Made by a program: the position numbers and the translations under genes
NCBI RefSeq assembly: GCF_001654845.1
Contig: NZ_LXES01000019.1
Location: 39,359 to 103,358, forward strand
Direction: 5' to 3'
Origin: Enterobacter soli ATCC BAA-2102
GTDB lineage: Bacteria > Pseudomonadota > Gammaproteobacteria > Enterobacterales > Enterobacteriaceae
DNA length: 64,000 nt
The notes under the pieces: generated by a model
Seen by the model: the letters and a program-made list of their open reading frames with translations, nothing else
Told to the model about the DNA's origin: nothing
Databases searched by the model: none
Part shown: positions 30,312 through 42,376 of the stretch, in pieces
Layout of the letters: every line of letters begins with the position of its first letter
How positions within the stretch are numbered: the first letter of the stretch is position 1

Positions 30312-32261
30312 TTACGCCTCATCTACCCAAATGCGCATTTCCCCTTCACCGCGGTTCGCCCAGCTAAACCATGGAATAAAGGTTAATGTCTGAGGCTGAC
30401 GCTGCACTGGTGAGCGATCGTATTGCCACAACGCATCCGAATCAGTTGTATGGCAACCGATGCCCTCCGCCTGAATCAGCATCTTATGGGCGAAAATCCC
30501 TTTACCTTCAAAGACCCGGAATGTGCTTTCTTCAGGCAGGGAGAGGTTATGCAGATTCGCGCCGTTGTCGGCCTCTTCCAGACAATAAACCAGCGGGCCA
30601 CGTTGCAGAGCGACTTTACCCGCCTGCTGGCGTACCTGTGGATTGCCGTACAGACGGCGTACCGGCATGGGTAGCGTTAGCGTAATGGCATCTCCCTCTT
30701 GCCAGCGACGGGTGAGATAGAGATACCCCCGGGTCACTTCCCCTGTTATCACTTCGCCGTTCAGGGCAATTTCCGGGTTAGCGCACCAGTCCGGCAGGCG
30801 CAGAGCCAGCGTGTGAGTCACTGGCACCGGAGAGGTAATGTCGATTTTCACCTGCTCATGCCATGGATAGTTGCCGCTGATACGCAGCTGTAGCTTGCGA
30901 TCGCCAACCGGGATAGCGACGTCGTTCCCCACATACAGGTTGATAAACAGTGCGTCTTCACGAACGGTATAGATGTAATGACCGAGCGAGGTCAGCACCC
31001 GTGCGATGTTTGGTGGGCAACACGCGCAGCCAAACCAGCGCTGGCGAACCGGCTTAACGTGATCGTAGATATGGTTAAACGACAACGTTTTAGGGTGCAC
31101 CTCAAGCGGATTCACATAGAAGAAATGCTTTCCGTCAAGCGCCATACCGCCTAATACCGTGTTGTATAACGCCCGTTCCATGACGTCGGCGTACTGGCTG
31201 TCTGCCTCCATCTCCAGCATCCGACGGGCAAACATCATCAGGCCAATCGAGGCGCAGCTTTCGGCATACACCGTGTCGTTGGGCAGATCGTAATCACTGC
31301 TGAAGGCTTCGCCGCTGCTCTGCGAGCCGATCCCACCGGTAATGTAGAGCTGACGCTGGGCCATGTTGTTCCACAACCGCAAACAATCCTGACGTTTACC
31401 TTCGTCATGACTCAGGCGTGCCAGATGTGCCATGCCTGCCATCAGATAGACAAAACGCACCGCATGGCCAATTGCCGTTTGTTGCTCCGCAAGCGGCTGG
31501 TGCGCCTGGCTATAGGCTTTGTCTTTCACCATCCACGCCGGGCCATAGGTGTTCCAGTGTGACGTTTTGCCGCGCTTTTCGTATTCGATATCGTAAAAAT
31601 GCGGCTGTGCCCCGCGCTCTTCGATGAAGTATTTCACCAGCGCCAGGTAGCGTGGCTTCTGCGTGACGTCGTACAACCGCATCAACGCCAGTTCAATTTC
31701 CGGGTGACCGGGGTAACCGTGCAGCTGGTTAACGCCTGGGCCAAACACCGTGTCGATGTGATCGGCAAGCTTGCACACCACCTCCAGCAAACGGCGCTTC
31801 CCCGTGCCCTGGAAATACGCCACGCCGGCTTCAATCATATGTCCGGCGCAGTAAAGCTCGTGGCATTCAGCCAGATTAGTCCAGCGCGCTTCGGGGGCTT
31901 TTACCGTGAAATAGGTGTTGAGATAGCCATCTTCGCATTGCGCCGCCGCGACCAGCTCAATCACCTCATCAGCGGTTTTTTCCAGTTCTGCGTCGGGCTT
32001 CTGGCACAGTGACCACGCCACGGCTTCGAGCCATTTCGCCACGTCACTGTCCTGAAACACCATGCCGTAGAATTCGCCTTTCTCCAGACCCGCCGCAATG
32101 CGGAAGTTAGTGATGGCATGGCTTGGCTCGGCTTCCGTCACGCGATCGTTGAGCGCATCCCACTGATAGGGAATGACCACATCGCGCACCAACTGCTGAT
32201 ACTTGCCAAGAAAGGGATCGTTAATTTTAAGGGTGTGCAGGTCGGCTTCCATTATGGACAT
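30312..32261 (-). CDS. GH127 family beta-L-arabinofuranosidase
   Basis: Predicted cytoplasmic exo-glycosidase (DUF1680) releasing L-arabinofuranose from beta-linked oligosaccharides. Residues equivalent to the known HypBA1 catalytic set are visible: Glu318 (GEAF), Glu334 and Cys336 in YAESCAS, and Cys414/Cys415 in GCACCPPNIAR, which form the zinc-thiolate nucleophile site. The offset from HypBA1 numbering is three to four residues throughout. 649 residues, no signal peptide. The start at 32261 has GAGGAG six bases upstream. It is encoded 10 bases after a GPH sugar transporter, so it acts on imported oligosaccharides. Absent from K-12 here. Confidence 0.92.
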   Translation of the reverse strand: MSIMEADLHTLKINDPFLGKYQQLVRDVVIPYQWDALNDRVTEAEPSHAITNFRIAAGLEKGEFYGMVFQDSDVAKWLEAVAWSLCQKPDAELEKTADEVIELVAAAQCEDGYLNTYFTVKAPEARWTNLAECHELYCAGHMIEAGVAYFQGTGKRRLLEVVCKLADHIDTVFGPGVNQLHGYPGHPEIELALMRLYDVTQKPRYLALVKYFIEERGAQPHFYDIEYEKRGKTSHWNTYGPAWMVKDKAYSQAHQPLAEQQTAIGHAVRFVYLMAGMAHLARLSHDEGKRQDCLRLWNNMAQRQLYITGGIGSQSSGEAFSSDYDLPNDTVYAESCASIGLMMFARRMLEMEADSQYADVMERALYNTVLGGMALDGKHFFYVNPLEVHPKTLSFNHIYDHVKPVRQRWFGCACCPPNIARVLTSLGHYIYTVREDALFINLYVGNDVAIPVGDRKLQLRISGNYPWHEQVKIDITSPVPVTHTLALRLPDWCANPEIALNGEVITGEVTRGYLYLTRRWQEGDAITLTLPMPVRRLYGNPQVRQQAGKVALQRGPLVYCLEEADNGANLHNLSLPEESTFRVFEGKGIFAHKMLIQAEGIGCHTTDSDALWQYDRSPVQRQPQTLTFIPWFSWANRGEGEMRIWVDEA

Positions 32262-32271
32262 CTCGTTCTCC

Positions 32272-33672
32272 TCAGGACTGTACGTGACGCTGGCGCAAAT
32301 CGGTGGAAATGCGCGACATCATTGGATTATTGAGTCTGCACCAGCGAATACTGACAGCCAGAAGCAGATGGAAAAGGGCAGGGAGCAATGTCTCCATGGC
32401 GGTGATGCCTTGCAGAGATGCCGGTGTCTGGTTACCGGCACCAGGCTGATAGGCCACGGCGATAAACACCAGGCTGATGATCCCGGCGCTGGAGGCCCAC
32501 GCCAGCTTGATGAAAAACAGATTGAAGGCGAAGTTCATGCCTGATGAGCGCACGCCGGTTTTCCATTCGCCGTAGTCGTCGGCGAAGGCCATCAGCGAAA
32601 AGTGCAGCGGCAACGTAAAGCCCAGGATGACGCCGTTGCTCAGGATCACAACCAGCCACAACGTCTGGTAATTCGGCCCGCTGGGCAGGAACCACATTCC
32701 CGCCGCGAGCACGGCCAGCATCAGGTTGGTGTAATAGTAGAGTTTGACCGTATCAAAACGGCGGGACAGCGGGTTAACGATCACCGCTCCAAGAATGGCC
32801 GCAAAGGTCACCATGGTGAAAAACAGTGAGGTGTAGGCGGTGCTGCCCTGGAGCACGTAGGTGATGAAGTACATGTATCCGCCGCCGCGAATGTTGAACA
32901 CATTGATCAGCAGGAAGGACATTACCAGCATCAGCAGCAACTGGTCGTTTTTACGCAGGCCCGCCAGATGCTCGCGCAGGGTGAATTTGCCCATCAGCGC
33001 CAGCGGTACACGTTCACGCACCCAGAAGAAGCAGCACAGGAACATCACCACAGCGATGGCACACAGCACGCCTACCCCAAGCTGATAGCCTTTTGCAGCA
33101 TTACCCTGACCTAATGCAGATACCAGCCACGGCAGGCCAACGGACACTAAAAATCCGGCAACGCCGCACAACACAAAGCGCCAGGACTGGCAGGAGATCA
33201 CCTCGTTGTGGCGTGTGGTCATGGTGTTAATCAGCGCGCAGTACGGCACGTTGATGGCGGTATAGCCCACCGACAGGAGCAAGTATGTTCCGAACGCCCA
33301 GGCGATTTTCACCCCCATGCTGGCTTCCGGGACGGTGAAGGTCAGTACGCCGATGATCCCAATCGGGAATGCCACCCACAGCTGCCAGGGGCGAAAGCGT
33401 CCCCACCGGCTTTGCGTTCGGTCTGCAATCACGCCCATCACCGGGTCGGAGATGGCGTCAAACACGCGAAGTGCAATAAACAATGTGCCGACAAGGGCAG
33501 GCGTCAGGCCAAAGATATCGGTATAGAAAAAGGTGAGAAAGTTCATGATAAGACAGGTAATGACCGTGCCGCCCGCGTCACCCAGGCCGTAGCCTATTTT
33601 TTCGCGAACCGACAGGCGGTCATCCATTACCTGTTGTGCAACGTCAGATTCAGTAATCGGTGTGGAAGTCAT
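32272..33672 (-). CDS. GPH-family sugar:cation symporter
   Basis: Inner-membrane transporter of the glycoside-pentoside-hexuronide family (MelB/XynB type) with about 12 hydrophobic segments. The family motif [26 protein letters not shown] (in two parts, roughly residues 70-95) is clear, as is [11 protein letters not shown] near the start. The ATG at 33672 with GAGGAG upstream gives 466 residues; a start at 33735 adds 21 residues. It probably imports the arabinofuranosyl substrate of the adjacent GH127 enzyme. Confidence 0.9.
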   Translation of the reverse strand: MTSTPITESDVAQQVMDDRLSVREKIGYGLGDAGGTVITCLIMNFLTFFYTDIFGLTPALVGTLFIALRVFDAISDPVMGVIADRTQSRWGRFRPWQLWVAFPIGIIGVLTFTVPEASMGVKIAWAFGTYLLLSVGYTAINVPYCALINTMTTRHNEVISCQSWRFVLCGVAGFLVSVGLPWLVSALGQGNAAKGYQLGVGVLCAIAVVMFLCCFFWVRERVPLALMGKFTLREHLAGLRKNDQLLLMLVMSFLLINVFNIRGGGYMYFITYVLQGSTAYTSLFFTMVTFAAILGAVIVNPLSRRFDTVKLYYYTNLMLAVLAAGMWFLPSGPNYQTLWLVVILSNGVILGFTLPLHFSLMAFADDYGEWKTGVRSSGMNFAFNLFFIKLAWASSAGIISLVFIAVAYQPGAGNQTPASLQGITAMETLLPALFHLLLAVSIRWCRLNNPMMSRISTDLRQRHVQS

Positions 33673-33896
33673 GAGGTAACTCCTCGGTAATCGATTTTTA
33701 TCGTATTTGTGCAAGGTACCCCATTCATTCTGCACTGAACGGAAAGGCCAACAAGGGAAGGGAAAAGTATAAAAAGATGACGATTCCGACCTGATGCCAA
33801 AAATGTGAGTTGGATCGGGCAGGAAAGTTAATATTTATTAATAATCAATGAATAAACTCAATTATTACGATGATAAAAGCGGGATAGTGAATACCG

Positions 33897-34721
33897 ATGC
33901 TTGAATTATCCATAGCGCTTCCGATTAAAGTACAAAATGGCGGGTTATTTATTTCCCGGGGTGTGGGTCGCCATCCGGCGAGAAAACTGACGTCGTGGGA
34001 GATTATTTTTGTCGAAAAAGGGACATTAACGATCCTCGAGGAAAATTCCCTTTTTGAGGTGAAGGCTGGAGAGAGCTTATTGCTTTGGCCGAATCGGCGA
34101 CACGTTGGCGTGGAGGATTTCCCGGCAGATCTCAAATTCTACTGGCTGCACTTTGAGGTGGAAAACGTTGAAGTGCAAAACACTGCACAGAACGCCCCGC
34201 AGCTGGCAATAGAACAACATTGCAGCGTCAGGGATGCGCAATATGTCATTTCACTGTTCCGCCAGTTTCTGAGCGAGCAGGAAAAATTACAGCGCAGTAT
34301 TGCGCTGGAACTCTTGTTGCTCCTGATTTTGCAGCAGGTTTCGCTCTCTTCCGGATATGAAGACAAAATAGATGAGGCTGGCGCCTCGATGGCGTGGAAG
34401 GCGAAACAGCTTATTCGCACACAATTTCATTTACCCCTTTCCACGTCGCATCTTGCCAGGGAGTTGCACTGTAATGCCGACTATCTGGGGAGGGTGTTTC
34501 GACGCACTTTCCATTTAACCCTGACAGAGGCGATTCATCGCCAGCGTGTCAGGGCGGCAGAAAAACTGTTACTGAACGACTCCGCATCACTCACCGAGGT
34601 GGCAACCCGCTGCGGGTTTAATGACGTGGGCTATTTCCGGCAGATATTCACTAAGCACACGGGCTTAACACCCGCCGTCTGGAAACGGCGGTATTGTAAG
34701 GAACATATTAATTCCGGGTGA
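33897..34721 (+). CDS. AraC-family regulator of the GH127/transporter pair
   Basis: N-terminal cupin-like sugar-sensing domain (residues 1 to about 130, with GVGRHPARKLTSWEIIFVEKG in two parts) and a C-terminal double helix-turn-helix (about 170-270: TSHLARELHCNADYLGRVFRR, EVATRCGFNDVGYFRQIFTKHTG in two parts). 274 residues. It is divergent from the transporter gene across about 220 bp, so it most likely activates that operon. The ligand is unknown but probably an arabinoside. The stop directly abuts the sgbE stop on the other strand, with no gap. Confidence 0.9.
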   Translation: MLELSIALPIKVQNGGLFISRGVGRHPARKLTSWEIIFVEKGTLTILEENSLFEVKAGESLLLWPNRRHVGVEDFPADLKFYWLHFEVENVEVQNTAQNAPQLAIEQHCSVRDAQYVISLFRQFLSEQEKLQRSIALELLLLLILQQVSLSSGYEDKIDEAGASMAWKAKQLIRTQFHLPLSTSHLARELHCNADYLGRVFRRTFHLTLTEAIHRQRVRAAEKLLLNDSASLTEVATRCGFNDVGYFRQIFTKHTGLTPAVWKRRYCKEHINSG

Positions 34722-35417
34722 TTACTGCCCGTAATAGGCATTAGCACCGTGCTTGCGCAGATAGTGTTTGTCCAGTAGCTCTTGCTGCATTACCGGTAGC
34801 TGGGGGGCCAGCTGGCGTGAGAACAGACCCATATAAGCACACTCTTCGAGGACCACCGCGTTATGTACGGCATCGGCGGCATTTTTTCCCCAGGCAAACG
34901 GGCCGTGGGAATGCACCAGCACCGCCGGGATCTGCATTGGGCTAAGGTCACGTTCCTCGAAGGTTTTGATGATCACTTCGCCGGTCTGATACTCATATTC
35001 CCCTGCAATTTCTGCGGTGGTCATCAGCCGCGTGCAGGGGATCGCCCCGTAGAAGTAATCAGCATGAGTGGTTCCCCAGGCTGGCAGGTCTTGCCCCGCC
35101 TGTGACCAGATGGTTGCGTGGCGGGAATGGGTATGCACGATGCCGCCAATCTCAGGATAACGGCGGTATAGCGCAAGATGCGTTGGCGTGTCGGACGAAG
35201 GTTTTTTGCTACCCTCGACGACCGCGCCGGTGGCGATATCCACCACCACCATGTCCTGTGCGGTCATCACGTCATACTCCACGCCGGAAGGCTTGATCAC
35301 CATCAGGCCGCGTTCACGATCGACTGCGCTCACGTTGCCCCAGGTAAACGTCACCAGCTGGTGGGCGGGAAGTGCCAGGTTTGCCGCGAGCACTTCGGCT
35401 TTGAGTTGTTCTAACAT
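34722..35417 (-). CDS. sgbE: L-ribulose-5-phosphate 4-epimerase SgbE
   Basis: Zinc enzyme converting L-ribulose-5-phosphate to D-xylulose-5-phosphate, the exit of the ascorbate/2,3-diketogulonate route into the pentose phosphate pathway. Metal ligands are in [12 protein letters not shown] (about residues 91-102) and [18 protein letters not shown] and KPSGVEYD are substrate loops. The 231 residues equal E. coli SgbE (YiaS). It is the last gene of the yia operon and overlaps sgbU by seven bases. Confidence 0.95.
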   Translation of the reverse strand: MLEQLKAEVLAANLALPAHQLVTFTWGNVSAVDRERGLMVIKPSGVEYDVMTAQDMVVVDIATGAVVEGSKKPSSDTPTHLALYRRYPEIGGIVHTHSRHATIWSQAGQDLPAWGTTHADYFYGAIPCTRLMTTAEIAGEYEYQTGEVIIKTFEERDLSPMQIPAVLVHSHGPFAWGKNAADAVHNAVVLEECAYMGLFSRQLAPQLPVMQQELLDKHYLRKHGANAYYGQ

Positions 35418-36271
35418 GCCATGCCTCCTTCCTGCATCCGGGCTTCAATCCAGCGACGTGCCTGGATAATTTCGAGTACGGGTTCTTTTGCTTTTTCAGT
35501 CCACATTTCAATGAGGAATGCCCCGCGATAGTTCAGCTGATTCAGCGTGTTAAACACGCCGACAAAATCAACGCAGCCTTCGCCAAACGGCACATCGCGG
35601 AACTGTCCCGGGCTTTGTGCGGTGACCGGTTGGGTATCTTTCAGGTGGATTGCCGCAATACGGTCAATGCCCAGCGTCAACTCGGCGGTCACATCGTTAC
35701 CCCACGCGCTCAGGTTGCCGACATCCGGGTAAACGCTAAACCACGGTGAGGCGAGCATGTCGTCCCACTTTTTCCACTTGCTGATGGAGTTCATAAAGGC
35801 GGTGTCCATGATTTCCACCGCCAGCATCACCTGAGCGGCAGCGGCTTGTTCCACCGCCCATGCCAGCCCTTCGGCGAAGCGTTGTTGCGTGCCCTCGTCA
35901 TGCTCTTCGTAATAGACGTCGTAGCCTGCAAGCTGGATGGTGCGGATACCCAGATCACGCGCCAGCCTGATGGCTTTGGTCATGATCTCGCGAGCGCGTT
36001 CACGCACGGTCTCATCGCGGCTGCCAAACGGGAAGCGGCGGTGGGCGGACAAACACATCGATGGGATCGACACGCCCGTTTCCAGCATGGCTTCGACCAG
36101 AGACGCGCGCTGCGTGGTGTTCCACTCGAGGCGGGATAAGCGTTCATCGGTTTCATCGACCGACATTTCAACAAAATCGAACCCGCAGCTTTTTGCCAGA
36201 ACCAGGCGTTCTGGCCAGGAGAGTGTTTTTGGCAGCGCTTTTTCATAAATACCTAACGGATGCTGACGCAT
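35411..36271 (-). CDS. sgbU: L-xylulose-5-phosphate 3-epimerase SgbU
   Basis: TIM-barrel enzyme converting L-xylulose-5-phosphate to L-ribulose-5-phosphate. The 286 residues match E. coli SgbU (YiaR). Conserved: [44 protein letters not shown] and HLKDTQPV, supplying the catalytic Glu and metal-binding residues. It lies between sgbH and sgbE with an overlap or near-overlap at both ends. Confidence 0.95.
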   Translation of the reverse strand: MRQHPLGIYEKALPKTLSWPERLVLAKSCGFDFVEMSVDETDERLSRLEWNTTQRASLVEAMLETGVSIPSMCLSAHRRFPFGSRDETVRERAREIMTKAIRLARDLGIRTIQLAGYDVYYEEHDEGTQQRFAEGLAWAVEQAAAAQVMLAVEIMDTAFMNSISKWKKWDDMLASPWFSVYPDVGNLSAWGNDVTAELTLGIDRIAAIHLKDTQPVTAQSPGQFRDVPFGEGCVDFVGVFNTLNQLNYRGAFLIEMWTEKAKEPVLEIIQARRWIEARMQEGGMAC

Positions 36272-36273
36272 GG

Positions 36274-36927
36274 TTACTCTCCCCAGATGTCGCGGATTTG
36301 CGAATGGAATGCCTGCGCCACCTGCGGTGGATTTTCTGCACCTGCCAGCGCCCGCCCGGCGATAAAGGCTTTAACGTTGATCTGCTTAAACAGCGGCAGG
36401 TCGGCAGGGGTGATCCCACCGGTGACAGAAAGCTGCAAACCGATATCGGACAGCGCTTTCATTCTGGCGAGGTCTGCTTCACCCCACTGCTGACCGCTGG
36501 CCTGGGCGTCACGCCCACGGTGGTAGATGGCTTGTCGTACGCCAGTGCGATACCACGCGCGGGCATCGTCCAGTGTCCAGTTGCCAAACAGCTCCATCTG
36601 GATTTCCCCGCCGCAGCGCTGCGCGACGTCATGGCCTTTTTCAACGGTTGCCAGCGGTGCGGCGCAGATGATGGTCATCCAGTTGGCGCCTGCGCCAAAT
36701 GCCTGTTGTGCCAGCGTTTCCCCGGCATCGGCCACTTTCCAGTCGGCCACGATGATTTTGTCCGGGCACTGCTCGCGAAGTGCGCGCACGGCCTGTAAAC
36801 CCTCGGTCAGGCACAGGATGGTGCCTGCTTCGACGATGTCGACATGATCCGCAAGCAAAGCGACGTCGCGCTGCACGGCCTGAAGTGAGGTATGGTCGAG
36901 CGCCAGTTGAAGTAATGGACGGCTCAT
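36274..36927 (-). CDS. sgbH: 3-keto-L-gulonate-6-phosphate decarboxylase SgbH
   Basis: Orotidine-5'-phosphate decarboxylase-superfamily barrel that makes L-xylulose-5-phosphate and CO2. Substrate and Mg2+ residues are visible in LQLALDHTS (residues 6-14) and [11 protein letters not shown] (about 60-70), with SVTGGITP near the phosphate-binding C-terminus. 217 residues against 220 in E. coli. It overlaps lyxK by four bases. Confidence 0.95.
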   Translation of the reverse strand: MSRPLLQLALDHTSLQAVQRDVALLADHVDIVEAGTILCLTEGLQAVRALREQCPDKIIVADWKVADAGETLAQQAFGAGANWMTIICAAPLATVEKGHDVAQRCGGEIQMELFGNWTLDDARAWYRTGVRQAIYHRGRDAQASGQQWGEADLARMKALSDIGLQLSVTGGITPADLPLFKQINVKAFIAGRALAGAENPPQVAQAFHSQIRDIWGE

Positions 36928-38435
36928 AGGTCGAACTCCTTAACACGGGCGTGATAGCCCTGTAGTGCGGTAATCAGTAACTGGTATCGGTGGTATTTGC
37001 GCTGGTAGGCCGCATGGGCGCGCATGTCGGGCTCAATAATTCGGATGTCATGGCGCAGGGCACGCTGCGCAGCGTGAAAATCGGTATAGATGCCCGTACC
37101 GACGAGTGCGGCCAGCGCGGCGCCGGAACATCCTGTCTCTTCAACCTGCGGCAGTTCTATCGCCAGGCCGCTGACATCTGCCAGCATTTGCATCCACACA
37201 TCTGAATGGGTTGGGCCGCCCGTGACGCGCAGTGATGTCACTTGCGTAAAGCGTTCGAGCATCCGGTTCAGGTGGGTCATGTGGCTGAAGACCACACCCT
37301 CATAAACCGCCTGCAAAAGATGGGCCCGGGTGTGCAGTGCCTGCATTCCGTAAAAGCCACTGGTCATCTCCAGTCCGGCGTTGCTGCCATAAAGAAAAGG
37401 CAGGAAGAACACATCGCTTTCCGCTTTCGGTAAGCTGGCGACGGCGTGGTTAATCTCCGTGAACGACACGTTACCCCACTGTGCGGTCAGCCATTCCAGG
37501 TTGCCGGATGAGGTAGGGCTGGCTTCGTGCACGATGTACTGCTGCGGGTGAACATAGCGGCCATACACATAGGGGAAGGGTTCGTTATCGCGAATGCCGT
37601 TGGCGATCCCGCTGGTCACGGCCCAGGTTCCCATCACCGCGTTAAGCGTGTATTCGTCATGTAATCCGGCGCAGATCGCGGTGGAAACCACATCAAACAG
37701 CCCGCCAACGACGGGAGTACCCGCCGCGAGACCGGTAAGCGAGGCTGCCTGAGCGGTGATTTCCCCGCAAATTTCTGCTGATTCGACAATGGGCGGAAGC
37801 GCGCCATCAATTTCGCCAATCCCGAGCCAGCGCGTCAGCTGCGGGTCGTACTGGCCGGTGTTCATGTTGTAGAGGTTGGATTCTGAGATGTTGCTCTCTT
37901 CGCAGCCTTTTACCCCCGTCAGACACCAGCGCAGGTAGTCGTGCGCCATCATCACGCAGCCAATCTGTTGATAACGCTGCGGTTCGTTCTCTTTGACCCA
38001 GCGCAGGAGCGATGCCGGATGCCCTGTCCACAGCGTCTGGCGCGTATGCGGATAGAGTTTTTCGGGAATGCCGTCCTGCTGCCAGCGCTGCACTATCTCC
38101 AGCGCGCGACGGTCAGAAGAAAGCATGGCGTTGCCCAGCGGTTGATCTTGTTTATCAAGAAGAAACAGCCCTTTGCCCTGAGCCGAAATACCAACGCCTT
38201 TGATCTGCTCGCCGTCAACACGAGCGTTTTTGAGCAGCAGCGCGACGGTTGCATGGCAGTGCTGCCAGAGCTGGTGCATATCGCGCTCGGCATAGCCAGG
38301 GCGCGGGCTGAGGGTGGCAACCGAGCGGCGCTCAATACAGACTTCTTTTCCCTGGCTGTTGTATAAACCGGCTTTCAGATAAGTACCGCCACAATCGATA
38401 CCCAGCCAGAAGGGCTCTTTTTCACTCATCTTCAT
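36924..38435 (-). CDS. lyxK: L-xylulose / 3-keto-L-gulonate kinase LyxK
   Basis: FGGY-family kinase (YiaP) that phosphorylates L-xylulose and, in this operon, 3-keto-L-gulonate. The N-terminal WLGIDCGGTYLKAGLY is the phosphate-1 motif; SAQGKGLFLLD and the late RVTGGPTHSDVWMQMLADVSG (in two parts) are FGGY signatures. The start is 38435 or two codons later at 38429; both give about 500 residues. An apparent start at 38534 lies in repeat DNA and is rejected. Confidence 0.94.
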   Translation of the reverse strand: MKMSEKEPFWLGIDCGGTYLKAGLYNSQGKEVCIERRSVATLSPRPGYAERDMHQLWQHCHATVALLLKNARVDGEQIKGVGISAQGKGLFLLDKQDQPLGNAMLSSDRRALEIVQRWQQDGIPEKLYPHTRQTLWTGHPASLLRWVKENEPQRYQQIGCVMMAHDYLRWCLTGVKGCEESNISESNLYNMNTGQYDPQLTRWLGIGEIDGALPPIVESAEICGEITAQAASLTGLAAGTPVVGGLFDVVSTAICAGLHDEYTLNAVMGTWAVTSGIANGIRDNEPFPYVYGRYVHPQQYIVHEASPTSSGNLEWLTAQWGNVSFTEINHAVASLPKAESDVFFLPFLYGSNAGLEMTSGFYGMQALHTRAHLLQAVYEGVVFSHMTHLNRMLERFTQVTSLRVTGGPTHSDVWMQMLADVSGLAIELPQVEETGCSGAALAALVGTGIYTDFHAAQRALRHDIRIIEPDMRAHAAYQRKYHRYQLLITALQGYHARVKEFDL

Positions 38436-38446
38436 CTCACTTATGC

Positions 38447-38472
38447 GCCGGGTGGCGCTGTGCTTACCCGGC
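38447..38472. repeat. REP unit between yiaX2 and lyxK
   Basis: GCCGGGT (38447-38453) and ACCCGGC (38466-38472) form a REP hairpin inside the operon, immediately upstream of lyxK. Confidence 0.75.
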
Positions 38473-38485
38473 CTACGGTTCGGTT

Positions 38486-38511
38486 TCAGCCCTCGCCCAC
38501 AGGAGAGGGCT
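38486..38511. repeat. Single-hairpin G/C-rich repeat fragment before lyxK
   Basis: CAGCCCTC-GCCCACAGGA-GAGGGCTG forms an 8-bp hairpin directly after the yiaX2 stop. Together with the adjacent REP it makes a structured intergenic segment. Confidence 0.6.
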
Positions 38512-38523
38512 GAGGTAAGGGCC

Positions 38524-39843
38524 TCAGGCCGCACGCTTATGCGGATTCACCGTGGGATTTGTTTCCGATCCGGCATCGCATTTCGCCGGTAACAGCAGGG
38601 CCAGCAGCGATGCCAGCGCCAGAGAAACCGCCAGGCAGTAAACCCCAGCGTCTTTGCTGTACAGCGTGATAAGTACGCCCACCGCATAAGGGCCGCAGAA
38701 ACCACCGAGGTTACCCAGGGCGTTAATGACACCGCGCGCACCGCCTGCCATTTCGGCACTGAACAGACGCGCCGGAATGGTCCAGAACACGCCAGCAGCG
38801 GATTGCAGGAAGAAGCCGCAGCCCACCAGAGCGGCGTAGGCCAGCCAGGTGTTCTCTTTTAGTGCCACAGAAAGGAACATGCAGAGCGCGAAGCCAATTA
38901 GCGGCAGGGAGACAAACAGTTTGCGTTTACCGGTGCGGTCAGAGAGTGAAGAGAACAGGAACATGCCCGCAATCGCGCCGATGTAAGGCAGAATGGCGAG
39001 CATCCCCACCTGGCCGATGCTGGTGTGTGTCAGCTCTTTCAGGATGGTTGGCAGCCAGAGGGTGTAACCGTAAATCCCGGTCTGGTAGAAGAAGTTCAGG
39101 GCGATCAACTGCCACATGGTTTTGTCAGAGAGCACGGCACCCAGTGAGGCATTTTTCACCTCTTTACCGGCGATGGCTTGTTGTTCAGCCGCCAGGGTTT
39201 GCACCAGGTAGTTTTTTTCAGCCTCGGAAATCCAGCGTGCTTCCTGCGGGCGGTCGTAAACGGTGAGCGCCCACAGCACCAGAACTACAATCGACAGCAG
39301 GCCTTCAATGATGAACAGCCAGCGCCAGTCGAGTGCGGTGATGATCCAGCCTGACAGCGGCGCGGTGATAATCCCGGCGATGGGCACAAACATAATCACA
39401 ATGGCGTTCGCGCGGCCACGTTCGGCATCCGGGAACCAGTTACTGATCATTGTGAGTACGACAGGCAGCATCCCGCCCTCAGCCACGCCGAGTAAGAAGC
39501 GTAGCGCCAGCAACTGATACTGGTTTGTGACGAGACCCGTCAGTACCGAGAGCACCGCCCAGGCGACCAGCGACCAGCCAATGAATTTCTTACCACTGCC
39601 GTGAACGGCAATTTTGCCGCCAGGCACCTGGAGGAACAGATAGCCAAGAAAGAAGATCCCACCCGCCAGGCCTGCCATGGTGGCAGAAATACCCAGCTCC
39701 TCGTCCATGCCGCCAGGCATCGCAAATGCGATATTCACACGGTCCATATATGAAATAATGCAGGCGATAAGAATAGGAGGAATGATCCTTAGCCAGCGCT
39801 GGTGTGGAATATCCGCATGTAGAGCATTAGAAGAAGTGTTCAT
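38524..39843 (-). CDS. yiaX2: MFS transporter YiaX2 (ascorbate/diketogulonate type)
   Basis: Inner-membrane major-facilitator carrier of the anion:cation symporter type, 439 residues and about 12 membrane helices. It has the ISYMDRVNIAFA start and the NWFPDAERGRANAI loop typical of hexuronate and phthalate carriers. It stands where E. coli has the yiaMNO TRAP transporter. Klebsiella yiaKLX1X2PQRS has the same gene content, and I use that name by synteny. It probably imports L-ascorbate or a breakdown product. Confidence 0.85.
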   Translation of the reverse strand: MNTSSNALHADIPHQRWLRIIPPILIACIISYMDRVNIAFAMPGGMDEELGISATMAGLAGGIFFLGYLFLQVPGGKIAVHGSGKKFIGWSLVAWAVLSVLTGLVTNQYQLLALRFLLGVAEGGMLPVVLTMISNWFPDAERGRANAIVIMFVPIAGIITAPLSGWIITALDWRWLFIIEGLLSIVVLVLWALTVYDRPQEARWISEAEKNYLVQTLAAEQQAIAGKEVKNASLGAVLSDKTMWQLIALNFFYQTGIYGYTLWLPTILKELTHTSIGQVGMLAILPYIGAIAGMFLFSSLSDRTGKRKLFVSLPLIGFALCMFLSVALKENTWLAYAALVGCGFFLQSAAGVFWTIPARLFSAEMAGGARGVINALGNLGGFCGPYAVGVLITLYSKDAGVYCLAVSLALASLLALLLPAKCDAGSETNPTVNPHKRAA

Positions 39844-39892
39844 ATTTAATGTCTCAGTTAATGTAACCGATATAGGGATGTTTTTTTTATTG

Positions 39893-40819
39893 TTATTGCG
39901 TTGCTTTATTCATAGCGCTAATACCGTCGCGCAAAATGGCGATGCGATGGTTGACGTTAGCATTAGCATTTATTTCCAGTAATTTAATACCGGAGAATTT
40001 CAATGTTGCGGTGCTCGCCGCAGTAAACAGTGTTTTGGCGTGTTCAGTCGTCATTAAACTTTCGGCGCAGAACGAAGAAAACGGCGCGTGGAGATCTTGC
40101 CAGTCACCGTATTCACCGGTTGCTGTTGTCCCGGAGAACATCAGTGCCCCAAGCTTGCCAGCTCTGAGCGCCGCCTGAACATGCTCAGCGGGTAGCGTGG
40201 TATTTCTTCCTTCAATGGCCGAACGCGCCCAGTTAATGCACACGCTGATATCAGTGTCTTTTACGACATCCAGCACCTGCTCCAGGGGTAAAAATCCCTT
40301 ACGCGGCGCGCAGCCGTTCATGGCATCGCAGTGTTCCAGAACCAGATCGCATGACCAGTCCCATCCGGCGATTTCGCGAACCGAGCGGGCGAACGCGTCA
40401 GTGGCCTGCTCAACAGAGGCATTGCCTGCCTGAGGCGCGGCCTGCATTTCCAGCGCGATCACTTTGCCCGGGAAACGCGTATTGACGGCATTAATCTTCT
40501 GGCGCAAATGGCGGTAAAAATTGATGCTGGCTTTTCGCTGCTCTTCATCCGCGGAGGCCAGGCCAAAGGCACCGTTTGTGCCACGCCGGCGCATGGTTTC
40601 CATTACCGCCGTGACCACGATTTGCCAGTCGCCAGGCGTATGCCGGAACAACCATTCATCGCCATAAGGATGCAGATCTTCAAGGCAGGGTTGTTCCAGC
40701 CCGCGAATGTACGGCGTGTCGGAAAGTTCTCGCCAGAAGGTTTGTTCTTCTTGTTCCCCTTTCTGGTGAAACGAGGGTGCGCAGGGGTACGCACCAATAA
40801 TAAAACCGGTGTTGGTCAT
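39893..40819 (-). CDS. yiaX1: DUF4862 family protein YiaX1
   Basis: Protein of unknown activity, 308 residues, no signal peptide. The layout of acidic and His residues ([34 protein letters not shown]) recalls xylose-isomerase-like TIM barrels, but I cannot name a reaction. It lies between yiaX2 and yiaL in the ascorbate operon, as in the Klebsiella-type yiaKLX1X2PQRS cluster. A sugar or sugar-acid isomerase or lactonase role is possible but unproven. Confidence 0.8.
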   Translation of the reverse strand: MTNTGFIIGAYPCAPSFHQKGEQEEQTFWRELSDTPYIRGLEQPCLEDLHPYGDEWLFRHTPGDWQIVVTAVMETMRRRGTNGAFGLASADEEQRKASINFYRHLRQKINAVNTRFPGKVIALEMQAAPQAGNASVEQATDAFARSVREIAGWDWSCDLVLEHCDAMNGCAPRKGFLPLEQVLDVVKDTDISVCINWARSAIEGRNTTLPAEHVQAALRAGKLGALMFSGTTATGEYGDWQDLHAPFSSFCAESLMTTEHAKTLFTAASTATLKFSGIKLLEINANANVNHRIAILRDGISAMNKATQ

Positions 40820-40845
40820 TTCGCGTTCCTGTATTTATCAGAAAA

Positions 40846-42323
<1,478 letters not shown>

Positions 42324-42376
42324 CCCTGTTCTCCTGTTCTTTTTAGGGGCCGCTGTGAGTGCTTTTTTATCTCTAA

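Noticed and set aside
33673..33896. A sigma-70 promoter for the GPH/GH127 operon (TTGGCA and TATACT on the minus strand)
   Set aside because: The two hexamers are about 23 bases apart, too far for a normal promoter; an AraC-dependent promoter is more likely but could not be located.
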